Assembly (NCBI GenBank): GCA_009908885.1
Contig: JAAAOL010000081.1
Coordinates: forward strand, 1-6,490
Direction of reading: 5' to 3'
From: Bacteroidota bacterium
GTDB lineage: Bacteria > Bacteroidota > Rhodothermia > Rhodothermales > JAAAOL01
DNA length: 6,490 nucleotides
In this document: positions 1-5,431 of the stretch, piece by piece
How the letters are laid out: the number at the start of each line of letters is the position of its first letter
Position numbering within the stretch: position 1 is the first letter of the stretch
Position numbers and translations under genes: made by a program
The notes under the pieces: model-generated
Told to the model about the DNA's origin: nothing
Seen by the model: the letters and a program-made list of their open reading frames with translations, nothing else
Database searches by the model: none

Positions 1-2
1 AG

Positions 3-155
3 ACACGCAGTACGGACTGGATGGATTTCGTCTGCCGCTACGGCTATCACGACCAGAGCCACTTCATCAAAGAGGTCCGCCGCTTCACGGGCTTCACCCC
101 GCAGCAACTGCTGCAGATCCCGGTGCTCGCGGACCATCGACCGCGCACGGACTGA
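3..155 (+). CDS. AraC-family transcriptional regulator, C-terminal fragment (5' end outside window)
   Basis: The last 50 codons of a gene, open at the window start and ending at TGA 153-155. The visible part is the second helix-turn-helix of an AraC/XylS DNA-binding domain: GYHDQSHFIKEVRRFTG at visible residues 14-30 followed by FTPQQL at 31-36, which is the classic closing signature of the family (G-[YF]-x-D-x-S-x-F-x-[KR]-x-[FV]-[KR]-...-G-x-[ST]-P). The preceding WMDFVCRYG segment fits the linker into that helix. It is followed by a short 14-residue tail ending RPRTD. The sensor domain is not visible, so the ligand and targets are unknown. The next gene starts 375 bases downstream on the same strand, so this regulator could control the transporter operon, but proximity is the only evidence. 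Confidence 0.93.
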   Translation, partial: TRSTDWMDFVCRYGYHDQSHFIKEVRRFTGFTPQQLLQIPVLADHRPRTD

Positions 156-233
156 GGAATTTTTACTATCGAAGGTCGGCGTCAGGCCAGAGATTAGTGA
201 TACCGTTTTCGCTCGGCGATGTCCGCAACGCTG

Positions 234-254
234 AGAACGTGATGCGTAATCCGT
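234..254 (-). repeat. ACGNNNN heptamer array (minus orientation)
   Basis: Read on the minus strand this patch is three consecutive heptamers beginning ACG: ACGGATT (254-248), ACGCATC (247-241) and ACGTTCT (240-234). The 14 bases 234-247 are the exact reverse complement of 5382-5395 in the gap before the last plus-strand gene. Extending over 230-247 against 5382-5399 gives 17 of 18 matches. The two copies therefore belong to the same interspersed repeat family in opposite orientations. Confidence 0.7.
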
Positions 255-290
255 GAGAGGGGGTTGTTAAAGCGTCTGCTCTCGCCCGCC

Positions 291-311
291 ACGCAACACG
301 CAATACGAAAC
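291..311 (+). repeat. ACGNNNN heptamer array
   Basis: Three consecutive seven-base units beginning ACG: ACGCAAC at 291, ACGCAAT at 298 and ACGAAAC at 305. A further in-phase ACG (ACGGCGT) occurs at 319 after one degenerate unit at 312. It has the same period and leading trinucleotide as the patches at 234-254 (minus) and 5368-5395 (plus). Confidence 0.65.
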
Positions 312-340
312 AGGACTCACGGCGTGTGACCTCGGAGATC

Positions 341-369
341 CTGACGTCTCGAATCTGAATGAGTATGAT
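341..369 (+). promoter_or_regulatory. Candidate sigma70-like promoter upstream of the ABC operon
   Basis: CTGACG at 341-346 (4 of 6 to TTGACA) lies 17 bases before TATGAT at 364-369 (5 of 6 to TATAAT). This is the best hexamer pair I found in the gap, in the right orientation and with ideal spacing. Transcription would start near 376, leaving a 5' leader of about 155 bases that contains the 401-504 inverted repeat. Caution: if the host is a Bacteroidota-type bacterium, its primary sigma factor may prefer other elements, and a match of this quality can occur by chance. Confidence 0.3.
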
Positions 370-400
370 AAGCAACGTGGTGCCCTATCGCTTACCGTGG

Positions 401-504
401 GACAAACCCCGGACCACAGACAGCTTGTCCCGCCCGTGATGCGGGGACAGACGGCGGAAAAAAGCTCGTTCTGGCGGTCCGTCGTCCGCGGTCTGCGGTC
501 CAGA
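401..504. repeat. GTCYGNG heptamer patches forming an imperfect inverted repeat
   Basis: On the plus strand four seven-base units run 477-504: GTCCGTC (477), GTCCGCG (484), GTCTGCG (491) and GTCCAGA (498). On the minus strand the same word family runs from 421 back to 401: GTCTGTG, GTCCGGG, GTTTGTC. The two arms therefore face each other: 411-421 and 491-501 are complementary at 10 of 11 positions. Inside lies a second, smaller stem, TGTCCCGC at 426-433 against GCGGGGACA at 441-449 (one bulged base), with a 7-base loop. If transcribed, the region could fold into a long hairpin in the leader of the ABC operon. There is no T run after it, so a terminator is not supported. Confidence 0.55.
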
Positions 505-530
505 TAGTTCCATTTCCCCGACGCGTCCTT

Positions 531-1448
531 ATGCTCGACATTCGGAATCTCGTGAAAGTCTATCCGGGCCCGGTGGCGGCGCTCCAGGGCATCGACCTCT
601 CGATCGGGCGCGGGATGTTCGGTCTGCTCGGCCCCAACGGTGCGGGCAAGACGACGCTGATGCGCATCCTGGCCGGGCTCCTCGAACCCACGTCGGGCCG
701 CGTCACCCTGGACGGCGTCGACGTCACGGAGGCCCCGGAGCTGCTGTGGCCGCGCCTCGGGTACCTGCCGCAATACTTCGGCTTCTACCCGAACCTGACG
801 GGCGAGGCCATGCTGCTCCACCTGCTGCGGCTGAAAGGCGTGGACGCGCCGGGCGGACCGAAGGCGCTATGTGCGGAGCTGTTGGAGCGCGTCAACCTGA
901 CCGCAGCGGCGACGCGCACGGTGAAGGGCTACTCCGGCGGGATGCGGCAGCGGCTCGGCATCGCCCAGGCCCTCGCAGGCGACCCGGACCTGATCATCGT
1001 GGATGAGCCGACGGCCGGGCTGGATCCGGAAGAACGCCTCCGCTTCTACCACCTGCTCGCCGAGATGGCAGCGGACCGCATCGTGCTGCTGTCGACCCAC
1101 ATCGTCGAGGACGTGGCGATGCTGTGTCCGCGCTTCGCCGTCATCCGCGAGGGCCGGTTGCTGACGACGACGTCGCCCGCCGAGGCGCGGGCCAACCTGG
1201 ACGGCGCCGTGTATGAGGGGCAACCCGCCTCCGACGCTATCGACGCGCTGGCGATCGCGCACACGGTCATCCGGCGGCACCTCGTCGAAGGCCGCACGTT
1301 GCTCCGCCTGCACGTCCCAGAGGGCGCGCCGCCGCCGGGATTTCGGCCCGTGGCAGCGACGCTGGAGGACGCCTATCTGCTGCTGATGCGCCAGGCGGAG
1401 GCCACAGCGAATCGGGGCTCTGAAGGTCTCCACACGGAGGCGACATGA
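531..1448 (+). CDS. ABC transporter ATP-binding protein
   Basis: A complete 305-residue cytoplasmic ATPase that powers an ABC-2-type exporter or membrane machine. All nucleotide-binding motifs are intact: Walker A GPNGAGKT (34-41), Q-loop Gln81 in YLPQYFGFYP, signature YSGGM (134-138, a common variant of LSGGQ), Walker B LIIVDEP (154-160), D-loop GLD (163-165) and switch His190 in STHIVED. After about residue 215 comes a DUF4162-like C-terminal extension ending with the typical LEDAY motif (278-282), as in CcmA/NatA-type ATPases. ATG 531 is the first ATG in frame after a long GTC/GCG-rich stretch, and homology begins at once (LDIRNLVKVYP). No Shine-Dalgarno sequence is visible. Its stop overlaps the start of the permease gene by 4 bp, so the two are co-transcribed and probably translationally coupled. 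The substrate cannot be inferred. Confidence 0.96.
   Translation: MLDIRNLVKVYPGPVAALQGIDLSIGRGMFGLLGPNGAGKTTLMRILAGLLEPTSGRVTLDGVDVTEAPELLWPRLGYLPQYFGFYPNLTGEAMLLHLLRLKGVDAPGGPKALCAELLERVNLTAAATRTVKGYSGGMRQRLGIAQALAGDPDLIIVDEPTAGLDPEERLRFYHLLAEMAADRIVLLSTHIVEDVAMLCPRFAVIREGRLLTTTSPAEARANLDGAVYEGQPASDAIDALAIAHTVIRRHLVEGRTLLRLHVPEGAPPPGFRPVAATLEDAYLLLMRQAEATANRGSEGLHTEAT
1436..1440 (+). promoter_or_regulatory. Ribosome binding site for the permease-peptidase gene
   Basis: GGAGG lies inside the last codons of the ATPase gene, 4 bases before ATG 1445. It supports the start choice in the ATGA overlap. The ATPase gene and the gene at 5432 show no such motif, so this internal start appears to be the only one here with a classical ribosome binding site. 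That fits re-initiation after the ATPase stop. Confidence 0.6.
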
Positions 1449-4400
1449 GCGGACGTCGCCTCGGGACCATCGCCGGGCACGAGCTGCGCGTGCACCTGAC
1501 GGGGCCGCTCTTCTGGGCGCTGGTGCTGTTCATCGGGCTGGCCACCGTCAGCCTCAACCCCGGCGCGCTGATCCCGGCGAGTGGGGCGTCGGGCGAGGGG
1601 GCGCAGCTGTTCATCAACTCGCGCTACGTTGCCGCCGAGAGCTTCGCGCTGGTCAGCTTCTTCCTCTACAACTTCTTCGCCGCGATCATGGCGGGGCTGT
1701 CCGTCCTCCGCGACGACGAGGACCGGGTGACGGAGCTCCTGCACGCGACGCCGCTCACCTCCGGCGAGTATGTGCTCGGCAAGGTCGTCGGCGTCATGGG
1801 CGCGCTCGGGCTGGCGCTCGTGCTCCACACGGGGATCCTGATCTGGTTTGCGCAGCTGGCGCCCGTCTGGAACGCGGCGACCGTGCGCGGGCCGTTCGTG
1901 CTCTCGCACTTCGTCGGGCCGGCGCTGACGTTTGCCCTGCCGGGCATCTGGTTTTCGGCGGGCCTCGCCTTCGCCGTCGGCGAGTGGACGCGCCGCCCCC
2001 TCGCCGTCTACGCCGTCCCGACTGTCCTCTTTCTGGTCACGGTATTCGTCTTCAACGCGGCGCCGCTTCGGGGGCTGCCCTCCGCCGTGGAGCACGCGCT
2101 GATGATCGCCGACCCGTCGGGGCTGCGGTGGCTGCGGCAGACGGCCTTCGCCGTGGATCGGGGCATCGCCTTCTACAACACCGCGCCCATCCCGTACGAC
2201 GCCGTCTTCCTGCTGTGTCGGCTCGTCGTAGTCGGCCTGCCGCTGCTCGCCGTGGCGGTCTCCGTGCGCCATTACCGCGACACACTCACCGGCAGCCAGC
2301 GGACCCGGCGAACGGCGCCGGAGCAACCGTCGGACGCGCGTCCCGCTCTGAGCAACCAGCGCCTCTCGTTTCGGTCTTTGCGGGATCTCGGCATGACGGT
2401 CCGTGCGCCGGGGTTCGGGGCGAGTGTGAGGCAGGTGCTGCGCGCTGAACTCCGTGAGCTGCGGGCGCAACCGGCGGCCTACCTGTTCGGCGGCCTCACC
2501 CTGCTGCTGGTGGTAGAGTTCGCGACGTCCGCCGAGGTGGCGGGGGCGCCCGTGCTGCTGACGGCGGGCATCCTCGCCGTCGGGACCATCGAGGTGATCT
2601 CGTTTCTGCTGTGCCTGCTTCTGCTCTTCTACACGGTGGAGTCGGTCCATCGTGAGCGGAGCACGGGCTTCGAGGCGATCCTGTACGCCGCGCCGCTGCG
2701 CACGAGCGCGCTCCTGCTCGGCAAGAGCCTGGCGGGCGGCGTGCTGGTCGGTATCGTGCTGCTGAGCTGCACCGCGCTGGGCACGGTCCTCGTGGCGATG
2801 CTGGGCGAACAGGTGGAGCTCTGGCCGTTTGGGCTGGTCTGGGGCGGCATCGTGGGGCCGACGCTGGTGCTGTGGCAGGCTTTCGTCCTGATGCTGCTCG
2901 CCCTCTTTCGCGGGCGCTACGCCGCCTATGCCATCGGGCTGAGCGTGCTGGGCGTCTCCCTCTTCGCGGCGCTGAGTGGCGCGACGACCTGGGTCACCAA
3001 CTGGACGGTGTCGGGCGCGTTGCGGTGGAGCGACATGGGCCTCTTCACGCTCAACGGCACGCCGCTGCTGCTCAACCGGATCGTAGCGCTGGGCCTCGGC
3101 GCGGTGCTCGGGGTCGTCGCCATCCGGGTCTTCCCCCGCACCCGGCGCGACCCCGCCAGGACGCTCGACCGCCTTCGCCCCGCAGGCCTCGCGCGCATGG
3201 CGCTGCGCCTCGCTCCGTTCGCTGCCATCCCGCTCCTCGCGGGCGGCTATCTCGCCGTCGAGGTGAACACGGGCTTTCAGGGCGCGGGGGCCGCAGAGCG
3301 CGACCGGGCCTACCGCCAGCAGCACCTGGCGACGTGGGGCGACGTCACCTCGCCCCACCGCACGCACATCGACCTGCGCGTCGACCTCCACCCGCAGGCG
3401 CGGCGGGCCGACATCGAAGGTCGCTACACGCTCGTCAACACGACGACCGTTCCCATGCAGCACCTGCCGTTCACGGTCCGCCCGTCGTTCGGGCCCGTGA
3501 CCTGGACGCTCGGTGGAGAGACGGCCGAGGCTTCGTACCGAGCGGGCCTGTACGTCCTGACGCCCCCTGCGCCGCTGCCGCCGGGCGACACGGCACACGT
3601 CGGGTTCGCCTACACCGGAACCTATCCGCCCGGCTTCACCCGGAATGGGGGCGGCGTCGAGCAGTTCGCGCTGCCCTCCGGCGTGGTGCTCCATACGCTG
3701 CGGGACGACTTCCTGCCTGTCCCGGGCTTCGTCGACACGATCGGGCGGGCGGAGGCGGAGCGGTACGCCCCGTCTGCCCCGGACCTGGCGGCCTGGACGG
3801 GCATCCTCGATCCAGTCGTCGGCGAGGCGACGCCGTTCACGACGCGCATCGAGGTGGCGGCGCCGAGTGCGTACACCGTCAACAGCGTCGGTGAGAAGAC
3901 CAGCGAGCGTACCGAAGAAGGACGCACGACGGTCGTCTGGGAAAGCACCGAGCCGATACGGGCGCTGAATATCGTCGCAGGCCGGTGGGACGTGCGCCGT
4001 CAGGCGGAAGCCGCCGTGTTCTACCACCCGGAGCACGATCACAACGTCGAGGAGATGGTGGCGACGCTGGCCGCCGCCCGCCGGTGGTATTCTGAGTGGT
4101 TCTACCCGTATCCCTGGTCCGAACTCCGGCTCAACGAATTTCCGAACACCGTCACGATCGCCCAGGGCTTTCCCACCAACATCTCGTTTTCGGAGGGCCT
4201 CGGCTTCCTGGCGCGCACCGAGGCCGTGCCGAGCCCGGTCTTCACCGTCACGGCGCACGAGGCGGCGCACCAGTGGTGGGGCAACCTGCTCACCCCCGGC
4301 GATGCTCCGGGCGCTGACGTCCTCATCGAAGGCATGGCGCACTACAGCACGCTCCTGCTCTACGAGGCCGAGCGCGGGCTACGTGAGCGGATGGCCTTCG

Positions 4401-5029
4401 CGCGCGATCTCGAAGCGCGCTACCTCACGCGCCGCCGCGTCGATGCGGAACGCCCTCTCGCCGCGATGACCGACGAAGGGCGACCCGGCGACGAGACCGT
4501 CGTCTTCGACAAGGGGGCGTGGGCGCTGTGGATGCTCCACCACTACCTCGGGCACGAGCAGATGGTGGCCGGGCTCCAGGCGTTTATCCGTGCCTACCGC
4601 GCGCCACCGGACGGAGACCATCCCGCCGTGCAGGACCTGATCGCGACGCTACGCCCGCTCGGCGCCGATTCCGCAGCCTTTCAGCGCATCGTGGAGCAGT
4701 GGTTCTTCGACGTCGTCCTGCCCGAATACCGCGTGTCTGAAGCGACCGTCGCCGAGGCCGGGGGGCGGTGGACCGTCACGGCGACGGTAGAGAACGTGGG
4801 AACGGGATCGATGCCCGTCGAAGTCGCCGTCGCGCGCGGCGTGCGGTTTCGGGAGGCTGCCCGTGACGCAGCGACCGCATACATCGAGGCCCGACGAACG
4901 ATCACGCTGGGGCCGGGCCAGGTGCAGCGCGTCACGTGGACCGTCGATTTCCCCCCGGAGCGCATCGTCGTCGATCCCGACGTGCTGGTATTGCAGGCCA
5001 ACCGTGATCGTGCCGTGGCGTCCCTCTGA
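1445..5029 (+). CDS. ABC-2 permease (two fused halves) with C-terminal M1 aminopeptidase-like domain
   Basis: A complete 1194-residue membrane protein, the length expected for 'ABC transporter permease/M1 family aminopeptidase' proteins. Permease half 1 has hydrophobic segments near residues 22-38, 66-88, 114-137, 150-178, 187-205 and 254-274. A polar linker (278-340) leads to half 2, with segments near 344-360, 373-397, 430-453, 464-487, 491-511 and 543-562. A last segment at about 586-605 precedes the soluble domain. Each half has the same coupling-type motif: LLHATPL...LGK (98-113) and ILYAAPL...LGK (412-427). The M1-like domain (about 640-1090) has zinc site HEAAH (938-942), here followed by X19 and Glu962, with the family-typical AQGFP (906-910) and FSEG (915-918). 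A beta-rich tail (about 1096-1194) ends near VVDPD. Odd points: GAMEN is absent, and the YxKG catalytic Tyr is Phe1021 (VFDKG). The peptidase side is probably extracytoplasmic (inferred). The peptide substrate is unknown. Confidence 0.93.
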   Translation: MSGRRLGTIAGHELRVHLTGPLFWALVLFIGLATVSLNPGALIPASGASGEGAQLFINSRYVAAESFALVSFFLYNFFAAIMAGLSVLRDDEDRVTELLHATPLTSGEYVLGKVVGVMGALGLALVLHTGILIWFAQLAPVWNAATVRGPFVLSHFVGPALTFALPGIWFSAGLAFAVGEWTRRPLAVYAVPTVLFLVTVFVFNAAPLRGLPSAVEHALMIADPSGLRWLRQTAFAVDRGIAFYNTAPIPYDAVFLLCRLVVVGLPLLAVAVSVRHYRDTLTGSQRTRRTAPEQPSDARPALSNQRLSFRSLRDLGMTVRAPGFGASVRQVLRAELRELRAQPAAYLFGGLTLLLVVEFATSAEVAGAPVLLTAGILAVGTIEVISFLLCLLLLFYTVESVHRERSTGFEAILYAAPLRTSALLLGKSLAGGVLVGIVLLSCTALGTVLVAMLGEQVELWPFGLVWGGIVGPTLVLWQAFVLMLLALFRGRYAAYAIGLSVLGVSLFAALSGATTWVTNWTVSGALRWSDMGLFTLNGTPLLLNRIVALGLGAVLGVVAIRVFPRTRRDPARTLDRLRPAGLARMALRLAPFAAIPLLAGGYLAVEVNTGFQGAGAAERDRAYRQQHLATWGDVTSPHRTHIDLRVDLHPQARRADIEGRYTLVNTTTVPMQHLPFTVRPSFGPVTWTLGGETAEASYRAGLYVLTPPAPLPPGDTAHVGFAYTGTYPPGFTRNGGGVEQFALPSGVVLHTLRDDFLPVPGFVDTIGRAEAERYAPSAPDLAAWTGILDPVVGEATPFTTRIEVAAPSAYTVNSVGEKTSERTEEGRTTVVWESTEPIRALNIVAGRWDVRRQAEAAVFYHPEHDHNVEEMVATLAAARRWYSEWFYPYPWSELRLNEFPNTVTIAQGFPTNISFSEGLGFLARTEAVPSPVFTVTAHEAAHQWWGNLLTPGDAPGADVLIEGMAHYSTLLLYEAERGLRERMAFARDLEARYLTRRRVDAERPLAAMTDEGRPGDETVVFDKGAWALWMLHHYLGHEQMVAGLQAFIRAYRAPPDGDHPAVQDLIATLRPLGADSAAFQRIVEQWFFDVVLPEYRVSEATVAEAGGRWTVTATVENVGTGSMPVEVAVARGVRFREAARDAATAYIEARRTITLGPGQVQRVTWTVDFPPERIVVDPDVLVLQANRDRAVASL

Positions 5030-5145
5030 GCGCATCGTCCTCGGCCCCGCAAGTGGGCACCATTTGCCGGGTGAGGCTGTTCGTATGCCCAGAACGTTGC
5101 CGTGCAGACAGGGAAGAGCCCGTCTAATACTGACTCAGATTGTTG

Positions 5146-5174
5146 GTGTCCGGATCCTGATTTCGTCTGTCGTG
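5146..5174 (+). repeat. Dispersed repeat, copy 1
   Basis: This aligns without gaps to 6176-6204, 1030 bases downstream: the first 11 bases (GTGTCCGGATC) are identical and 23 of 29 match overall by my count of conserved positions, every mismatch being a transition. The second copy sits in the next intergenic gap, after the DUF2238-like gene. Confidence 0.5.
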
Positions 5175-5184
5175 GTCCGTGATG

Positions 5185-5232
5185 CCAAATCCGGCTGAGT
5201 GGTATGACGTAGTCCCGCGGGGCCGGATTTGG
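5185..5232. repeat. Perfect 11-bp inverted repeat with 26-base loop
   Basis: CCAAATCCGGC at 5185-5195 is the exact reverse complement of GCCGGATTTGG at 5222-5232. The loop contains the self-complementary octamer CCCGCGGG at 5214-5221. There is no T run after it, so it is not a classical terminator. It could be an RNA hairpin 3' of the ABC operon, a protein-binding site or the ends of a small element. Confidence 0.6.
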
Positions 5233-5235
5233 GGT

Positions 5236-5308
5236 TGGACGTGTGTCGGGGTGGACGTATGGACGTGACTCGCCTCCAACCCTTCAACCTTTCAACCCTC
5301 CATACACC
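5236..5308 (+). repeat. Octamer-periodic array (TGGACGTR then CAACCYTT)
   Basis: Two adjoining sets of 8-base units keep the same period. TGGACGTG at 5236, a degenerate unit at 5244, TGGACGTA at 5252 and TGGACGTG at 5260 form the first set. After a short 9-base junction come CAACCCTT at 5277, CAACCTTT at 5285, CAACCCTC at 5293 and the degenerate CATACACC at 5301. The last unit overlaps the left arm of the hairpin at 5304-5331. The pyrimidine-rich composition of the second set is unlike the GC-rich coding DNA on either side. Confidence 0.65.
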
Positions 5309-5331
5309 AACTCAGTAACCGGAGTTGGTGT
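5304..5331. promoter_or_regulatory. Perfect 10-bp inverted repeat, possible RNA hairpin or operator
   Basis: ACACCAACTC at 5304-5313 pairs perfectly with GAGTTGGTGT at 5322-5331 around the 8-base loop 5314-5321. A T-G wobble (5303 with 5332) could extend it. It lies about 100 bases before the ATG at 5432. No T run follows, so a rho-independent terminator is not supported. A dimeric regulator operator or a structured leader are the alternatives, and neither can be shown from sequence alone. Confidence 0.55.
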
Positions 5332-5364
5332 GACAGGCACGGGCCATCGTTCCAGCAGCGCCTT

Positions 5365-5395
5365 ATCACGCATTACGTATCACGCATCACGTTCT
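5365..5395 (+). repeat. ACGNNNN heptamer array with 14-base tandem
   Basis: Two 14-base units, 5365-5378 and 5379-5392, match at 13 of 14 positions. In the ACG phase the units are ACGCATT (5368), ACGTATC (5375), ACGCATC (5382) and ACGTTCT (5389). The last two are the exact reverse complement of 234-247 in the first gap. Confidence 0.7.
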
Positions 5396-5431
5396 GAGCT
5401 ATACGGACATCGCCAAGCGAAAACGTCTAAC

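Larger units (their letters stand above)
156..530. other. Intergenic gap with periodic repeats and a promoter candidate
   Basis: 375 bases between the AraC stop and the ABC ATPase start. I see no convincing gene: the open frames on the minus strand (166-375, and 267-821 running into the ATPase) translate the repeats into low-complexity, Arg-rich protein with no recognisable motif. The gap holds heptamer-periodic patches at 234-261, 291-311 and 401-504 and a sigma70-like promoter candidate at 341-369. The AraC stop is followed by five T residues (160-164) but without a convincing stem before them, so I do not call a terminator. Confidence 0.7.
5030..5431. other. Intergenic gap rich in repeats and hairpins
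   Basis: 402 bases between the permease-peptidase stop and the next real start at 5432. An open frame from 5243 runs in phase into the downstream gene, but its first 63 codons translate octamer and heptamer repeats into Ser/Thr/Pro-rich sequence with no membrane or domain character, so I treat them as non-coding. Contents in order: about 110 bases with nothing recognisable (5030-5140), a diverged dispersed repeat (5146-5174), a perfect 11-bp inverted repeat (5185-5232), an octamer array (5236-5308), a perfect 10-bp hairpin (5304-5331) and a heptamer array (5368-5395). No clear promoter or T-tailed terminator was seen. Confidence 0.65.

Noticed and set aside
156..164. Rho-independent terminator after the AraC gene
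   Set aside because: There is a five-T run at 160-164 but only a 3-bp stem before it.
234..311. CRISPR array
   Set aside because: Units are 7 bases in direct contact without unique spacers, and there are no cas genes. These are short tandem repeats.
166..375. 69-codon minus-strand frame in the first gap
   Set aside because: It translates the heptamer repeats, has no protein-like composition, and no ribosome binding site was noted.
267..821. 184-codon minus-strand frame covering the first gap and the ATPase start
   Set aside because: It covers repeat arrays and the antisense of Walker A-containing sequence, with no recognisable motif.
2872..3894. 340-codon plus-strand frame inside the permease-peptidase gene
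   Set aside because: It is an Arg/Pro/Ala-rich out-of-frame shadow of the verified coding frame.
1373..4342. 989-codon open frame on the minus strand opposite the permease-peptidase gene
   Set aside because: It is rich in Arg, Glu, Gln and His and has no domain, which is typical of the antisense of GC-rich codon usage. The plus strand encodes clear ABC-2 and M1 motifs across the same bases.
5043..5057. Terminator hairpin directly after the permease-peptidase stop (GCCC...GGGC)
   Set aside because: Only four base pairs and no following T run.
5243..5431. 63-codon N-terminal extension of the DUF2238-like gene
   Set aside because: The extension translates octamers, the hairpin and heptamers into Ser/Thr/Pro-rich sequence. 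Protein-like hydrophobic sequence begins at ATG 5432.
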